Shown here one piece after another: positions 26,464 to 36,652 of a DNA stretch of 64,000 nucleotides. Origin of the DNA: Dyella mobilis (GTDB lineage Bacteria > Pseudomonadota > Gammaproteobacteria > Xanthomonadales > Rhodanobacteraceae); assembly GCF_016904945.1 (NCBI RefSeq), contig NZ_JADIKF010000040.1, positions 62,001-126,000 of the forward strand, written 5' to 3'. The number at the start of each line of letters is the position of its first letter. Positions within the stretch are counted from its first letter, which is position 1. The translations under genes were made by a program, and so were the position numbers. The notes under the pieces are model-generated. The model searched no databases, had not been told where the DNA came from, and worked only from the letters and a program-made list of their open reading frames with translations.

Positions 26464-26500
26464 CCTCTCCCCTCCGGGGAGAGGATTGAGGTGAGGGGTC
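26464..26500 (-). repeat. Dispersed G/C palindromic repeat, copy 3
   Basis: CCTCTCCCC (26464-26472), loop TCC, GGGGAGAGG (26476-26484), then ATTGAGGTGAGGGGTC. It is oriented opposite to copies 1 and 2. Confidence 0.75.
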
Positions 26501-26540
26501 ACGCTCGTGAAAAGCAGCATCGAAGCTAGCCCTGTCTCCG

Positions 26541-26564
26541 CTCTCCTCCAAGGAGAGAATTGAG
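26541..26564 (-). repeat. Dispersed palindromic repeat, degenerate copy 4
   Basis: CTCTCCT (26541-26547), loop CCA, AGGAGAG (26551-26557), then AATTGAGC: the same layout as copy 3 with a shorter, degraded stem. Confidence 0.55.
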
Positions 26565-26631
26565 CCAAGGCGCCACTCGTGATGAGCAACATTAAAGCGC
26601 CAGCTCCGAATGCAACACCGCGCAAGACCCG

Positions 26632-26667
26632 CCCCTCACCCCGGCCCTCTCCCCAAAGGGGAGAGGG
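26632..26667 (+). repeat. Dispersed G/C palindromic repeat, copy 5
   Basis: CCCCTCACCCCGG leads into CCCTCTCCCC (26645-26654), loop AAA, GGGGAGAGGG (26658-26667). Nearly identical to copy 6 at 36.7 kb. Confidence 0.78.
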
Positions 26668-27023
26668 AGAAAAGCCTGCCAACCTTCTGCACTTTTGAGC
26701 GTGCATAGCGCGTTCGTTTTTGCAGCACGCACGGCGCGAACCGCCAAGCGCAAAAACAATTGTGCGGAATTTGACATCGACAACGTCTTTATTGCTCAAG
26801 ACGAAACGATGCGAGATTGCGCATGCTTCATTCTGCTGCGCTCTTTTGCCGGATAGGCGAAGGACCTTCGACGTGGGACTGGGAATCCTGCGGATCGCGT
26901 CCACGAATCCGGGCCAGACGCAGCCGTTGGGGCACATCAAACAAAAGCGGTAGATGAAACGCGGGCCCATGGCCGATACGCGGCAGGGTGGCTTGCATCC
27001 AAAAAAATCAAAAGGGGAGAAAC

Positions 27024-30000
27024 ATGGTTCAAGATCCGTGTAAGGCCACCGCGCGCGCAAATTTCGTCAAACGCGAATCCAATGCCGGGCAGCGATTGGC
27101 ATTGCGCCACGCCATCGGCTCGGGGCTGAAGCTTGGCGTGCTCGCCACGGCCATCGCGTACGGCTGTCACGCACAGGCGCAATCCATTACCGGCGGACTG
27201 CATGGCCAGGTACCCGCCACGGCCGGCGTAAGTGTGCAGGTCACGCGCGCCGACATCGGTTTCGCCAAGGCTGTGCCCGTCAAGGACGGACGCTACAGCC
27301 TCGACTACCTCAATCCCGGGCTTTATCAGGTAAACATTGCGCAGAATGGAACGACGCTTGGCCAATACACCGTACAGGTGGTGGCCAACACCTCGGTCAA
27401 CGTACCGACACCGCAGGCCACCTCCAACGCGTCTGCCAAGACCTTGGCCACGGTGACGGTGGATTCGCACTATCTCGATACGGTGACCAACCCGATCGAC
27501 GTCAGCACGCCTGAACTTTCCACCGTCTACAGCGCCGAGTTGCTGCACGACCTTCCCGTCAATCAGACCAATATCGACGCTGTCGCCCTGCTCAACTCCA
27601 ATGTGCGCAGCGCCGGCGGCTATCCGCAGGTGGCCGGCAACAGTCCGTCCGAGAATCGCTACTACTACAACGAATTCGATACCACCTACGACGTAACCGG
27701 ACTGGGCAAGACCGGCTTCCCGCAGGAAGCCGTACAAAGCACCCAGTTCATTCCCGGCAGCGGCAATCTGTCGTGGACCAGCACCACCGGCGGCGTCACC
27801 TCGGCCACTTTGCGCCAAGGCACCAATACGTTCCACTTCGGCTACGACGTCTACTATTACCCAGGCACGTCCACCTTGCTCAACGCACGCGCCGTGGACA
27901 CCTACAACAGCCAGGGCAATTACGAGCTCTTCGAGCACGCCAACAGCACCGGCGCCTATACCCAGCAATACGCCTGGCTGTCGGGTCCCATCGTGAAGGA
28001 CAAATTGTTCTTCTACCTGTTGCTTGGCGACCAGCCGCCGTACAGCTACAAGCAATACTCCCCAGGCAACTCCGATGTGACGCGCACCTCTGCGCGCGGC
28101 AAGGACGCGCTGGTCAATATCACCTGGGATATCACCAAGAATCAGTCGTTGAACGTGGCCGGCTACAAGAACTGGAACACCAGCTCCACCTATACCTACA
28201 ACATGACCAATCCGTACGAGCCTTCGACGGCGTCGAGCCAAGGCGCCTGGAACGGCTATTCCGGCCCGTACAAGATGTTGATCGGCAACTACCACTGGCA
28301 GATCACCGACGACCTGAGCATGCGCGCGATGGCCGGCGACATGCGCCAGGATGCGTATTACGTAGATGCGAAAAGCGGCGATCCATTCGTGGAAAACTGC
28401 AGCGCCACCACATATATCTGCTCCATGCTCTATGGCGGCGTCAACGATTACTACGCACCCACTGATACCACCTACCAAAAGCAAGGCATCAAGCTCGAGT
28501 TCAACTGGAACCTCGGCGATCACCAGTTGACCTTCGGCGGCGAGAAATACGAAAACAGCTATCACTACGAGCCCATGACCAATCCGAACGGCAACTGGGT
28601 GTACGAATACGGTGCCCAGGACCAGGAGATGGGCAACGGCTCGCCGGTGCCGGCCAACGGCCAATACGTGATAAGCGGCGACTTCTCGGCGGGCGGAAAT
28701 TTCCGCACCTTCCAGAAGGGCTATTACTTGTTCGACACCTGGCAGGCGTTGCCGCACCTGGTGATCCAGGCCGGCGCACGCCTGGACCAGATGCGCAACG
28801 ATGCAAGCACAGGCGCTTCCTTCCTGCAATTGAATACGTTGTCGCCGCGACTGGGAGCAGCCTGGGACGTGCACGGCGACAGTACGATGAAGATCGGGGC
28901 CAATCTCGGCAACTACACTTTGCCGATGCCTTCGTTTCTCGCCTACAAAGTGGCTACTTCGGTGGTCAACACGGCAACGTACTACAGCTACACCGGCATG
29001 AACCCCACCACCTCCGTGCCCACCGGTTTGCAGCAAGTGGGTCCGGTCGAAGTGGTCACCGATGGCGCTATGCCCAACCCGGTGAGCCTGGCCAGCCGCA
29101 ATCTCAAGAACACCCATCAATACGAGCTGCAGCTTTACCTGCAGCAGCAGCTCACCTCGAGCTGGTCGTTGCTGGCGCAGACGGACGTGCACGAACTCAA
29201 GGACATCGTGGAGCAAACGGACGACCAGAGCGGCACGATCACCGACTACGTACGCACGCACGGCTATCCGAACTACCCCGGCTTGCTGGCCGGACGCATC
29301 CAGTTCAACCCTGGGCGCTCGATCGTGTTGGAAGACAACCTGTTGGGCAACGGCACGATGGAAGACATCACCATTCCCAATTCCTATCTCAACATGCCAC
29401 CGCCGAAGCGGCGCTATTACGACTTTACGTTCTCGCTGCAGCATTCGCGCACGCAGGACGAACCGTACGTGATTACCGTCAACTACACCTGGACACACCT
29501 GTACGGCAACGTCGACGGCTACACCAACCTGACCGAAGCGGGCGGTGCATATGGCGGCAACGTCTCCGGCTCGGTATGGCCCGGTTATTCAGGTGTATGG
29601 GGATTACAGCCTTTCACGGCCGGCTTTACCGGCCCGCTCACCGGCGACATCCGCAATGCGCTGAAAGTCAGCGGCGTGTATTACTGGAACAACGGATTGC
29701 GCCTCGGCTCGGTTTTCAACGCGCATACCGGTGAGCCTTTCAGCTGCGTCGGCACCGTGCCCGACCCGAACAATCTGGTGACGCTGTCGTGGGGCGCGTG
29801 GAGCCATTATTGCAGCGGCAAGCTGGTGCCGGAGGGAAGCACCTGGCGGGCGCCATTCTTCTGGCAGCTGGATCTGGACCTTGGCTACGACCTGAATCTG
29901 CACGGACACAAGCTGAGTTTCGATCTCAACGTCAGCAACGTGACCAATCGCCAGAGCGTAACCAGCCGCGTCATGCAAACGGATACCGGCGTATTCAGCC

Positions 30001-30098
30001 AGGCCACCAACCTGCCTGTGCCCAATCCTTACTACTATGCCATCAACAGTCTGCAGTTGCCGCGTTCGACCACGGTGAGCGTGCGCTACTCGTTCTAA
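27024..30098 (+). CDS. TonB-dependent receptor with N-terminal carboxypeptidase-regulatory-like domain (Oar-like)
   Basis: The 1024-residue outer-membrane protein has an unusually long basic N-terminus before its signal segment (LKLGVLATAIAYGCHAQA, ~34-52). An Ig-like regulatory domain (~54-115, SITGGLHGQVPATAGVSV ... YQVNIAQNGTTLGQYTVQV), a plug and a barrel ending in an aromatic residue (RSTTVSVRYSF) follow. It belongs with Oar/OmpA-related receptors rather than classical siderophore receptors. The ATG follows AAAGGGGAGAAAC. It faces a convergent GH3 gene across a UUCG hairpin, so it is a separate transcription unit. The ligand is unknown; glycans or peptides are likely. Confidence 0.9.
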   Translation: MVQDPCKATARANFVKRESNAGQRLALRHAIGSGLKLGVLATAIAYGCHAQAQSITGGLHGQVPATAGVSVQVTRADIGFAKAVPVKDGRYSLDYLNPGLYQVNIAQNGTTLGQYTVQVVANTSVNVPTPQATSNASAKTLATVTVDSHYLDTVTNPIDVSTPELSTVYSAELLHDLPVNQTNIDAVALLNSNVRSAGGYPQVAGNSPSENRYYYNEFDTTYDVTGLGKTGFPQEAVQSTQFIPGSGNLSWTSTTGGVTSATLRQGTNTFHFGYDVYYYPGTSTLLNARAVDTYNSQGNYELFEHANSTGAYTQQYAWLSGPIVKDKLFFYLLLGDQPPYSYKQYSPGNSDVTRTSARGKDALVNITWDITKNQSLNVAGYKNWNTSSTYTYNMTNPYEPSTASSQGAWNGYSGPYKMLIGNYHWQITDDLSMRAMAGDMRQDAYYVDAKSGDPFVENCSATTYICSMLYGGVNDYYAPTDTTYQKQGIKLEFNWNLGDHQLTFGGEKYENSYHYEPMTNPNGNWVYEYGAQDQEMGNGSPVPANGQYVISGDFSAGGNFRTFQKGYYLFDTWQALPHLVIQAGARLDQMRNDASTGASFLQLNTLSPRLGAAWDVHGDSTMKIGANLGNYTLPMPSFLAYKVATSVVNTATYYSYTGMNPTTSVPTGLQQVGPVEVVTDGAMPNPVSLASRNLKNTHQYELQLYLQQQLTSSWSLLAQTDVHELKDIVEQTDDQSGTITDYVRTHGYPNYPGLLAGRIQFNPGRSIVLEDNLLGNGTMEDITIPNSYLNMPPPKRRYYDFTFSLQHSRTQDEPYVITVNYTWTHLYGNVDGYTNLTEAGGAYGGNVSGSVWPGYSGVWGLQPFTAGFTGPLTGDIRNALKVSGVYYWNNGLRLGSVFNAHTGEPFSCVGTVPDPNNLVTLSWGAWSHYCSGKLVPEGSTWRAPFFWQLDLDLGYDLNLHGHKLSFDLNVSNVTNRQSVTSRVMQTDTGVFSQATNLPVPNPYYYAINSLQLPRSTTVSVRYSF

Positions 30099-30108
30099 AC
30101 AGCCGGAC

Positions 30109-30136
30109 CGCTTTCGGCCCTTCGGGGCCGAAAGCG
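30109..30136. terminator. 12-bp UUCG hairpin between convergent genes
   Basis: CGCTTTCGGCCC (30109-30120), TTCG loop, GGGCCGAAAGCG (30125-30136): a perfect, very stable stem placed between convergent stops. No long T-run follows on either strand, so it may act as a bidirectional terminator or 3'-end stabiliser. Confidence 0.7.
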
Positions 30137-30144
30137 ATGCTGGT

Positions 30145-32679
30145 TCAGTGAGAAAGCGTCAGATCCGCTTCCAAAGGCGTGTTGTTGGATGCATCCCCGA
30201 CATACACCTTGAATTGGCCCGGATCGACCCTCCAGTTCTTCGACTGCACGTCGTAATAAGCGAAAGACCGGCGATCCAGATGCAAGACCAGATGCTGCGT
30301 CTGGCCCGGCTGCAGGCGCACTTTGCGGAAGGCCTTGAGCTCGCGTTCGGGACGCGCCACTTTCGCGGAAGGATCGCCGACATACACCTGCGCCACCTCG
30401 GCGCCTTCACGCTTGCCGGTATTGACGACATCGAACGACACCTCGGCTTCATCGCCAGGCAGCGCTTTCACCGCAACGTGAGCGAACCGGAACCCGGTAT
30501 ATGAGAGCCCATAGCCGAACGCGAACAAGGGCTGCGGCTTGTCGGGGTGGCTGGTGTACCAGCGATAGCCGAGGAATACGCCTTCGCCGTAGGTGACGCT
30601 CGGGTGCGTGCCGGCCGGATGCGGCGCAGCGTCGTACCAGTCGTGCGTGGGGTTGTCCGTCGGTTCGCGCTCGAAGCTGATCGGCAGCTTGCCTTCCGGC
30701 GAGCGCTTGCCGAACAGCACCTCGGCAATCGCCAGGCCGCCCTCCTGCCCCGGATACCAGTTTTGCAACAGCGCCGGCACCTTATCCAGCCAGCGCTGGG
30801 TGGCGTAGGCACCGCCGGAAGTTACGGTCACCACCGTCTTGGGATTGGCCGCCGCGACCGCATCGATCAGCGCTTCCTGGCCCCACGGCAACACGAAGGT
30901 GCGATCGTAGGCTTCGCTTTCGGAGCTGGGATCGAAACCCACCGCCACGACGGCGGCATCGGCCATGGCGGCCATCTTCCTGGCGTCGGGTGCAATCAGG
31001 TCGTCGACGGCGATCACCCCCAGCCCCATGCGGCTGTAATCGACATCGGGCTTGTAATCGAGGCGGATACTCACCGGCTGGTTGGCATGCAACGACAAGG
31101 TGGCGTATAGCGGCGCCTGGCCTTCGCGATGCGGTTGCGCAATGACCGGCTTGCCATCGACGTAGAGCGTGTAGGTATCCTCGCTGGCCGCGGCGGTCAG
31201 GAACAGATACTGACCATCGTGAGTAGGCACGAAGCTGCCGCTCCAGCGAATGCTTTGCCGATGCACGGCAGGCGTGGTCCAGAGCTCCGGCTTCCATTGA
31301 TCCACCTGGGGATCGACCGTACTGGTCGCCGGCTTGCCGTTGAAATCGTCGTTGGCAAATGTCTCCTTCAGCAATCCCGCCTGCCCGCTCGGTCCGCGGA
31401 ACGCGGTCTGCTTGAAGACTTCCATCGCTGTGGGCAAACCGCGGCTGTATAGCACGCGCACTTGCTCGCCTGCCACGTGTGTGATGCCGGACAACAGGCT
31501 GTGCGACTGAAAGGTATCCACGTGCGAACTGCCGCCCGCACTGGTGATGGCCGGTTCGGCATTCGGCCCGATCACGGCGATCGTCTTCAGCTGCGAGGCA
31601 TCCAGCGGCAACAGCTGATGCTCGTTCTTCAGCAGCACCAGGCCTTCCAGTGCGCCTTGCAGCGCAACCCGATCGTTTTGCAGGCTGAACCTGGGGATCG
31701 ACAGGTCTTTCTGCGGGCGATCCAGGAAACCGAAGCGCACGGCTGTGCGCAGGATGCGCCGCACCTTGTCGTCGAGCGTGGCCTGCGACAGCGTACCGTC
31801 GTGCAGGGCCGACAACAGGCGTTGCGGCGCAAACGCGTCGGCGGCCGGCATCTCCAGATCCAGCCCGGCGTCGAAAGCTTTTTTCCAATCGTGCCCGGGG
31901 CCGGACGTGGCGCCCCAGTCGGACATGAAGATGCCCTGGAAGCCCCAATCCTTTTGCAGGATATCCAGGCCCAGTTCCTGGTTTTCGGCCGGATAGTCAC
32001 CATTGACCAGGTTGTAGCTGCTCATCACGGCGCCGACGTGGGCCTGCTTGACCGCCATTTCGAACGCGGGCAAATAGATTTCGCGCAGGGTCCGCTCATC
32101 GATGTGCGTATCCAGATGGCGCCGGTCGTATTCGGAGTTGTTTGCGGCGAAATGCTTGACCGTGGCAACCACGCCCTGGCTTTGTACGCCATCGATGAAG
32201 CCGACGGCGATATTGCCCGCCAGCCACGGATCCTCGCCGTAATATTCCACGTTGCGGCCGTTCTGCGGTGCCCGATAGATGTTCACGCCGGGACCGAGCA
32301 GAAAGTTGATGCCGCGCGCGCGCGCATCGCGCCCCATCGCTTCGCCGACTTTTTCGGCCAACGCCGGATCCCACGAGGCCGCCAGGCCGATACCGGCGGC
32401 GTAAGCGGTCGAGGGGCCCGCGCCGCGCACGCCATAGGGACCGTCGGACATGGTCAGTGCAGGCAGGCCGATCTGCGGCTCGGCGTGGGTGGAAAAATTG
32501 TCGACGCCGCCAAGCAGTTCGATCTTCTGCGCCAAGGTGAGGCGCGCAAGCAGACTGTCCACGCGCTGCTCGATCGCCGCGCTGTCCGGCGCAGGCACGG
32601 TATCGGCACGGGCCGCGCCACTCACGGCGAATGCCAGGCACAGCGGAAGCATCAAATGTTTCAACGGGCGATATTGCAT
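30145..32679 (-). CDS. GH3 beta-glucosidase-type enzyme with PA14 insert
   Basis: The 844-residue exported enzyme hydrolyses terminal non-reducing beta-linked sugars. A signal peptide (LKHLMLPLCLAFAVSGAARA) precedes the GH3 N-terminal domain (SDGPYGVRG, GPGVNIYRAPQNGRN), with nucleophile D254 in FMSDWGA. A PA14 domain sits inside the second GH3 domain (SIRWSGSFVPTHDGQYLF), and a fibronectin-III-like domain closes the protein. The start is the ATG at 32679, behind CAGAGGATCGAGG. It follows the GH35 and GH74 genes on the same strand, consistent with removing glucose from xyloglucan oligosaccharides. Confidence 0.93.
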   Translation of the reverse strand: MQYRPLKHLMLPLCLAFAVSGAARADTVPAPDSAAIEQRVDSLLARLTLAQKIELLGGVDNFSTHAEPQIGLPALTMSDGPYGVRGAGPSTAYAAGIGLAASWDPALAEKVGEAMGRDARARGINFLLGPGVNIYRAPQNGRNVEYYGEDPWLAGNIAVGFIDGVQSQGVVATVKHFAANNSEYDRRHLDTHIDERTLREIYLPAFEMAVKQAHVGAVMSSYNLVNGDYPAENQELGLDILQKDWGFQGIFMSDWGATSGPGHDWKKAFDAGLDLEMPAADAFAPQRLLSALHDGTLSQATLDDKVRRILRTAVRFGFLDRPQKDLSIPRFSLQNDRVALQGALEGLVLLKNEHQLLPLDASQLKTIAVIGPNAEPAITSAGGSSHVDTFQSHSLLSGITHVAGEQVRVLYSRGLPTAMEVFKQTAFRGPSGQAGLLKETFANDDFNGKPATSTVDPQVDQWKPELWTTPAVHRQSIRWSGSFVPTHDGQYLFLTAAASEDTYTLYVDGKPVIAQPHREGQAPLYATLSLHANQPVSIRLDYKPDVDYSRMGLGVIAVDDLIAPDARKMAAMADAAVVAVGFDPSSESEAYDRTFVLPWGQEALIDAVAAANPKTVVTVTSGGAYATQRWLDKVPALLQNWYPGQEGGLAIAEVLFGKRSPEGKLPISFEREPTDNPTHDWYDAAPHPAGTHPSVTYGEGVFLGYRWYTSHPDKPQPLFAFGYGLSYTGFRFAHVAVKALPGDEAEVSFDVVNTGKREGAEVAQVYVGDPSAKVARPERELKAFRKVRLQPGQTQHLVLHLDRRSFAYYDVQSKNWRVDPGQFKVYVGDASNNTPLEADLTLSH

Positions 32680-32728
32680 CCTCGATCCTCTGCTCGTACT
32701 CAAAACAACTGCCATCTGGCGAAACGCT

Positions 32729-34363
32729 TCAATAGGTCGCCAGCTTGACGTGCAACACCTGCGGGCGATCGCTGAAATTCACGCCGTAGTCGGTCTGGTC
32801 GCCGTTCCACCTGCGCAGGAAATGCCATTGACCCTGGCTGTCGTAGGTACCCTCTTCCACGCGCTCCATCATGAAGTGCCGGTGTTCGCCGCCTTTGCCC
32901 GGCGCAAATTCGACCCGCGCGAAATAGCCGGTAACCAGGTACTCGTCCTTGCCCAATTGGGCGATCAGCACACCGCCTTTGGGCGGCGTGTTGCCCGGCG
33001 GCGGCGTACCGCTGCCGAATTGCGGCAATCCGTAGGAAACCGTCGCCTGCCACGCACCGAGATCGAGCGTCTGCCGATGCACGTGGTCCGGCTCCGAAGC
33101 GCCCCACACTTTGCCGGCATAGCTGAGGTCGGCAATCAAACCGCCCAACGGTTGCAGCAGGCGATAGTTCATTGCGAACGGCTCCAGCGCATCTGCATCC
33201 ACCTTGCAGGCGCCAAGCGGCCAATTGTTGTCGCCGGTGTAGTCGATGCCGAATGGCATGAAGCCTATCGCCTGCCGGCCAAGGGCAGCGAAGATATAGC
33301 GCGCATAGGGTTGGCCGTTGCCGGTCTCCGCGACCATCAACGGGTTGTCCGACTTCGAGTAGCGGTCGAGCACGGCGGTGTAGTACGCATCGTCGGAGTG
33401 ATAGATATCCGGCGCCAGCAGATCCAGCGCAGGTGCCGCTGCTTTCCAGATGAACATCACGTTGTCGCTGGGACCGCCGCTGGGATAGCTGCCGGCAGGG
33501 CCGGGATGCAGCGGATCGCGCAAGGCGGAGTTGACATACATGGGCACGGGATAAACCGCCTTGCCTGCGGCTGCCACCTGTCCGATGAAGTGGGCGATCG
33601 ACCAGGCTTCGAAGTATTCGGCCGCGTCGTTGCCGAATACCTGGCTCCAGCTGCCGCCTTGCTTGCCCGACGCCTGCAGCAAGACAGCCGGCACCTGTGC
33701 GGCGAATTGCGCGTTCGCCGCCGACGAATAATCGCGATCGGTGCCGTAGCTGCCCGACTCGTTTTCCACCTGCACCAGGATGGTGGTGTGCCGTGCACCG
33801 TCGACCTGGCGCAAATGGGTCATGAACTGCACGAAGGCCGTTCGATCGGCATCGAGCGTGGCCCCGGCGAGCGGCGAGAGCGAATCCAGCAGCTTGCCGT
33901 CGCGCGTCTGCACGCGTGGGAAACGCCGATTGTCCAGCTTCACCCACGAGGGCGCATAGCTCGGCCCGGTGTTCTTCCAGGTGCCGAACCACAGCAACAC
34001 CAGATGCACGCGGTGCTGGCGTGCCTGCGCAAGCAGGGTGTCGAGAAAGCTGAAATCGAACTGCCCTTCGGTCGGCTCGATCTGCTCCCACGCGATCGGC
34101 ACAGCCACCGTGTTGGCCTGGATTTTTTCGATGGCCGGCCAGACCTGGTCGAGCATCGCCGGCCAATTGCTGGAATTGTTGACTTGCGCGCCCAGCAACA
34201 GGAACGGCTTGCCGTCGACCAGCAGTTCGTGGCGACCTTGCTCGCTCACGATGCGCGGTATGCCACCGCCTGCATCCATGGCGGATGCGGATGCGATGGC
34301 CAGGCTTGCCAACAACGCCACCACGCGACTGCGCAGGGCCGGTTGCGATGAACGTTTTTTCAT
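32729..34363 (-). CDS. GH35 beta-galactosidase (DUF5597-containing)
   Basis: The 544-residue exported enzyme has a signal peptide (VVALLASLAIASASA) and a GH35 barrel. The acid/base is E202 in VENESGSYG and the probable nucleophile is E346 in VAETGNG. The C-terminal half is of the DUF5597 type seen in Xanthomonas GH35 proteins. It would remove terminal beta-galactose from xyloglucan side chains. Its ATG overlaps the stop of the GH74 gene (ATGA), so the two are translated together. That coupling is good evidence for a xyloglucan programme. Confidence 0.93.
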   Translation of the reverse strand: MKKRSSQPALRSRVVALLASLAIASASAMDAGGGIPRIVSEQGRHELLVDGKPFLLLGAQVNNSSNWPAMLDQVWPAIEKIQANTVAVPIAWEQIEPTEGQFDFSFLDTLLAQARQHRVHLVLLWFGTWKNTGPSYAPSWVKLDNRRFPRVQTRDGKLLDSLSPLAGATLDADRTAFVQFMTHLRQVDGARHTTILVQVENESGSYGTDRDYSSAANAQFAAQVPAVLLQASGKQGGSWSQVFGNDAAEYFEAWSIAHFIGQVAAAGKAVYPVPMYVNSALRDPLHPGPAGSYPSGGPSDNVMFIWKAAAPALDLLAPDIYHSDDAYYTAVLDRYSKSDNPLMVAETGNGQPYARYIFAALGRQAIGFMPFGIDYTGDNNWPLGACKVDADALEPFAMNYRLLQPLGGLIADLSYAGKVWGASEPDHVHRQTLDLGAWQATVSYGLPQFGSGTPPPGNTPPKGGVLIAQLGKDEYLVTGYFARVEFAPGKGGEHRHFMMERVEEGTYDSQGQWHFLRRWNGDQTDYGVNFSDRPQVLHVKLATY

Positions 34364-36585
34364 GGATGCTCGGGTCCCAGGCTATCGCCATACACGATGC
34401 CGCGTCCGCTGCTGGCGAAATACACGCGCCCGAAAATCCGCGGGTCGCCGGTGACTAAACGGATCTTGCCGTAGCGGTGGGCATCGTCATCGATGCGCAG
34501 CCATTGCGCGCCGCCATCCGTCGACCGATAAAGCGCCTGCAAACCATTGCGCACCCCGGCGGCGAACAGCGTGAGCGTTTGCTTGCCCGGCGCCGCTCGG
34601 CCAAAGCCGAAAGAGCTGACCTCGGATAATCCGCCCGCGCGTGCACGTAGGCTGCCATCGTCGCCGATCCGCATCAGCCCAAGGTCGTGGCTGGCGACAT
34701 ACAACGTGCCGGCCGAATCGGGTGCTGCCTGTACTTCGGAAATGGCGCGCGGCGCCGACGTACCGGTCAGCACACCTCCGATGACGTGGAAGTGCGCGCC
34801 GCCATCGTGGCTGGCAAATACCCTTCCCGTACCGGCGACATAGGCATAGAAGCGTTGCGGATCGCGCCGGTCACTCAGCACGCGCGCACCGGCCGGCAGC
34901 CCTTCGCTCGCACGCCAGTGCTTGCCGAAATCCCGCGTGAGATAAGCCGTTTGTGCGTCCGCTGCAAACCACAACACGGTCTTGCCATCGGCGGCGATGG
35001 CGATGCTGCCGGCGCCCTGCCCTTGGGACGGCTCGCTGGCGAACGCCTGCCAGTGGTTGCCGCCATCTTCGGAATATGCCGCCCGGATCGCCGAACCAAA
35101 CGGATAACGCAGATATCCGCTGCGCACGATCAGCTCAGGCTTCAGTCCGGCATTGTCGATACTTTCGGAATTGGCATAGCGCGGCGGCGCCGAGAATTGC
35201 AGGGGCGCGACGCTCAGGTCATCGTGGCGATAGCCGTCCAGGTCGCCTAGCGCACTCAACAGATGCGCGCCCTGCGCCGGACTGACCAGGCCCAGCGCAA
35301 CGGTTTCCTCCAGGCCGGCATCCTGGAACTGCCAATGCACCTGGCCGCCACGGTCGGCCTGGCGCATGTCGGTAGACATCCACACGCCATAGCCGGTAAC
35401 AAACCACGCGCGATCCGGGTCGTGCGGATCGATGGCGATCGAAGCGATCCAGTGCGGCGTATGTTCCCGCGTCCAGTGCGCTTCGCTGAAATCGAATTGC
35501 GAGCGGGCAAAAATCTCCTGCCAATGCGCACCGCCGTCAATGCTGCGAAAAAGCTCGTCCTTGGGTGTGTAGTGCGCAAAGGTCGACGCCATCACCACCT
35601 TGGGATTTTCAGGGTCGACCGCCACCGTGCCCCAGCCATAGCCACTGGGCTGGCCAGCCAAGTGCGGCAACGGCGTGACATCGGTCCAGCGCCCTTCGAC
35701 CGACTGGTATTTCCACACCGCGCCGTCATGCATGCTGTCAGGCCCCGGCTCGTCGCCGTAGCTCAAGTAATACGTGCCATCGCCGGCGCGCACCAGGTGA
35801 TTGGGACGCAAGCCGAGCGGCTGTCCCGGCACGGCGCTCCAGCTATGACCGCCGTCGGTGGAACGAAACAGGCTGGTGTTGCGCGTGGAAACACCCGCAT
35901 AAAGCGTCTGCGATGCCTTGCCTGGCGCACCGCTGGACGGATCGAACACCACGAACACGATGCCGATCGCCTGACGCCGCCAATGATTCTCCGCCGTCGC
36001 CGACAGTGACGTGGCTACCGCTGGGAAACTCGCCACGCGCGCCCAGTGCGCGCCGGCATCGTCACTGCGCCACAAGCCCGCGTCGCGCGAGCCGAGAAAC
36101 AGGATGCGTCCATCGTTGGGATCGACCGCAAGGCGCTCGCCGTTGCCCCGCCCCAGTTCGTTGCCACCCAGTTTGAATGGCAGGTCGGTGCGCTGGAAAT
36201 GCGCGCCGCGATCATTCGAGCGCAGCACCGCGGCATTACCGGCCTGAGCCGTGGTGTAGGTGCCGGCGGCGAGATAAACCTTGCCAGGATCGGCAGGGTC
36301 GATAGCAAGACTGTCGATGCCGAACAGATTGTCGTCTGCAGCGCCGAGCCAGTCGGTCAATGGCGTCCAGCGACCGCTGGCCTGATCCCAGCGGTACGCA
36401 CCGCCGACGTCGGTGCGCGCATACAGCAAGCCCTGCGCCGTGGGCTGATACACCAGACCGCTGACGAAGCCACCGCCGCCGATGCGTACGTTGGTGAAAC
36501 GATAGGGAATGGAAGCGGGTTCTGCAGCGTGCACATTGGCGAACAAGAGCCAAGTGCACGCGACCGTGCAAATGTGCCTGAGCAT
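34360..36585 (-). CDS. GH74 xyloglucanase
   Basis: The 741-residue secreted protein has a signal peptide (HICTVACTWLLFANVHA) and two seven-bladed propellers of BNR-type repeats (recurring LFRSTDGGHSW-like units). The GH74 N-terminal motif RTDVGGAYRW is present with candidate catalytic D59. GH74 enzymes cut the beta-1,4-glucan backbone of xyloglucan. The ATG at 36585 opens the signal peptide; an open frame continues upstream but crosses a palindromic repeat and is not coding. No good Shine-Dalgarno sequence is visible. It overlaps the GH35 gene downstream and lies ~115 bp behind a TonB-dependent receptor. Confidence 0.92.
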   Translation of the reverse strand: MLRHICTVACTWLLFANVHAAEPASIPYRFTNVRIGGGGFVSGLVYQPTAQGLLYARTDVGGAYRWDQASGRWTPLTDWLGAADDNLFGIDSLAIDPADPGKVYLAAGTYTTAQAGNAAVLRSNDRGAHFQRTDLPFKLGGNELGRGNGERLAVDPNDGRILFLGSRDAGLWRSDDAGAHWARVASFPAVATSLSATAENHWRRQAIGIVFVVFDPSSGAPGKASQTLYAGVSTRNTSLFRSTDGGHSWSAVPGQPLGLRPNHLVRAGDGTYYLSYGDEPGPDSMHDGAVWKYQSVEGRWTDVTPLPHLAGQPSGYGWGTVAVDPENPKVVMASTFAHYTPKDELFRSIDGGAHWQEIFARSQFDFSEAHWTREHTPHWIASIAIDPHDPDRAWFVTGYGVWMSTDMRQADRGGQVHWQFQDAGLEETVALGLVSPAQGAHLLSALGDLDGYRHDDLSVAPLQFSAPPRYANSESIDNAGLKPELIVRSGYLRYPFGSAIRAAYSEDGGNHWQAFASEPSQGQGAGSIAIAADGKTVLWFAADAQTAYLTRDFGKHWRASEGLPAGARVLSDRRDPQRFYAYVAGTGRVFASHDGGAHFHVIGGVLTGTSAPRAISEVQAAPDSAGTLYVASHDLGLMRIGDDGSLRARAGGLSEVSSFGFGRAAPGKQTLTLFAAGVRNGLQALYRSTDGGAQWLRIDDDAHRYGKIRLVTGDPRIFGRVYFASSGRGIVYGDSLGPEHP

Positions 36586-36652
36586 GAGTAGGGGTTTTGT
36601 TTTCGTGCGCAGCGAGAGGAGCGAAACCGGAAACTGCCGCAAGATTGGCCCC

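Larger units (their letters stand above)
26318..27023. other. Gene-poor region with clustered palindromic repeats
   Basis: About 700 bp without a supportable gene. It contains three G/C palindromic repeats (26464, 26541, 26645) and a less G/C-rich stretch (about 26740-26830) that probably holds the promoter of the receptor gene at 27024. No tRNA or mobile element was seen. Confidence 0.7.

Noticed and set aside
26937..29498. An ~850-codon minus-strand open frame opposite the Oar-like receptor
   Set aside because: High-G+C third-position bias opens the antisense frame; the sense strand has signal peptide, plug and barrel, the antisense has nothing recognisable.
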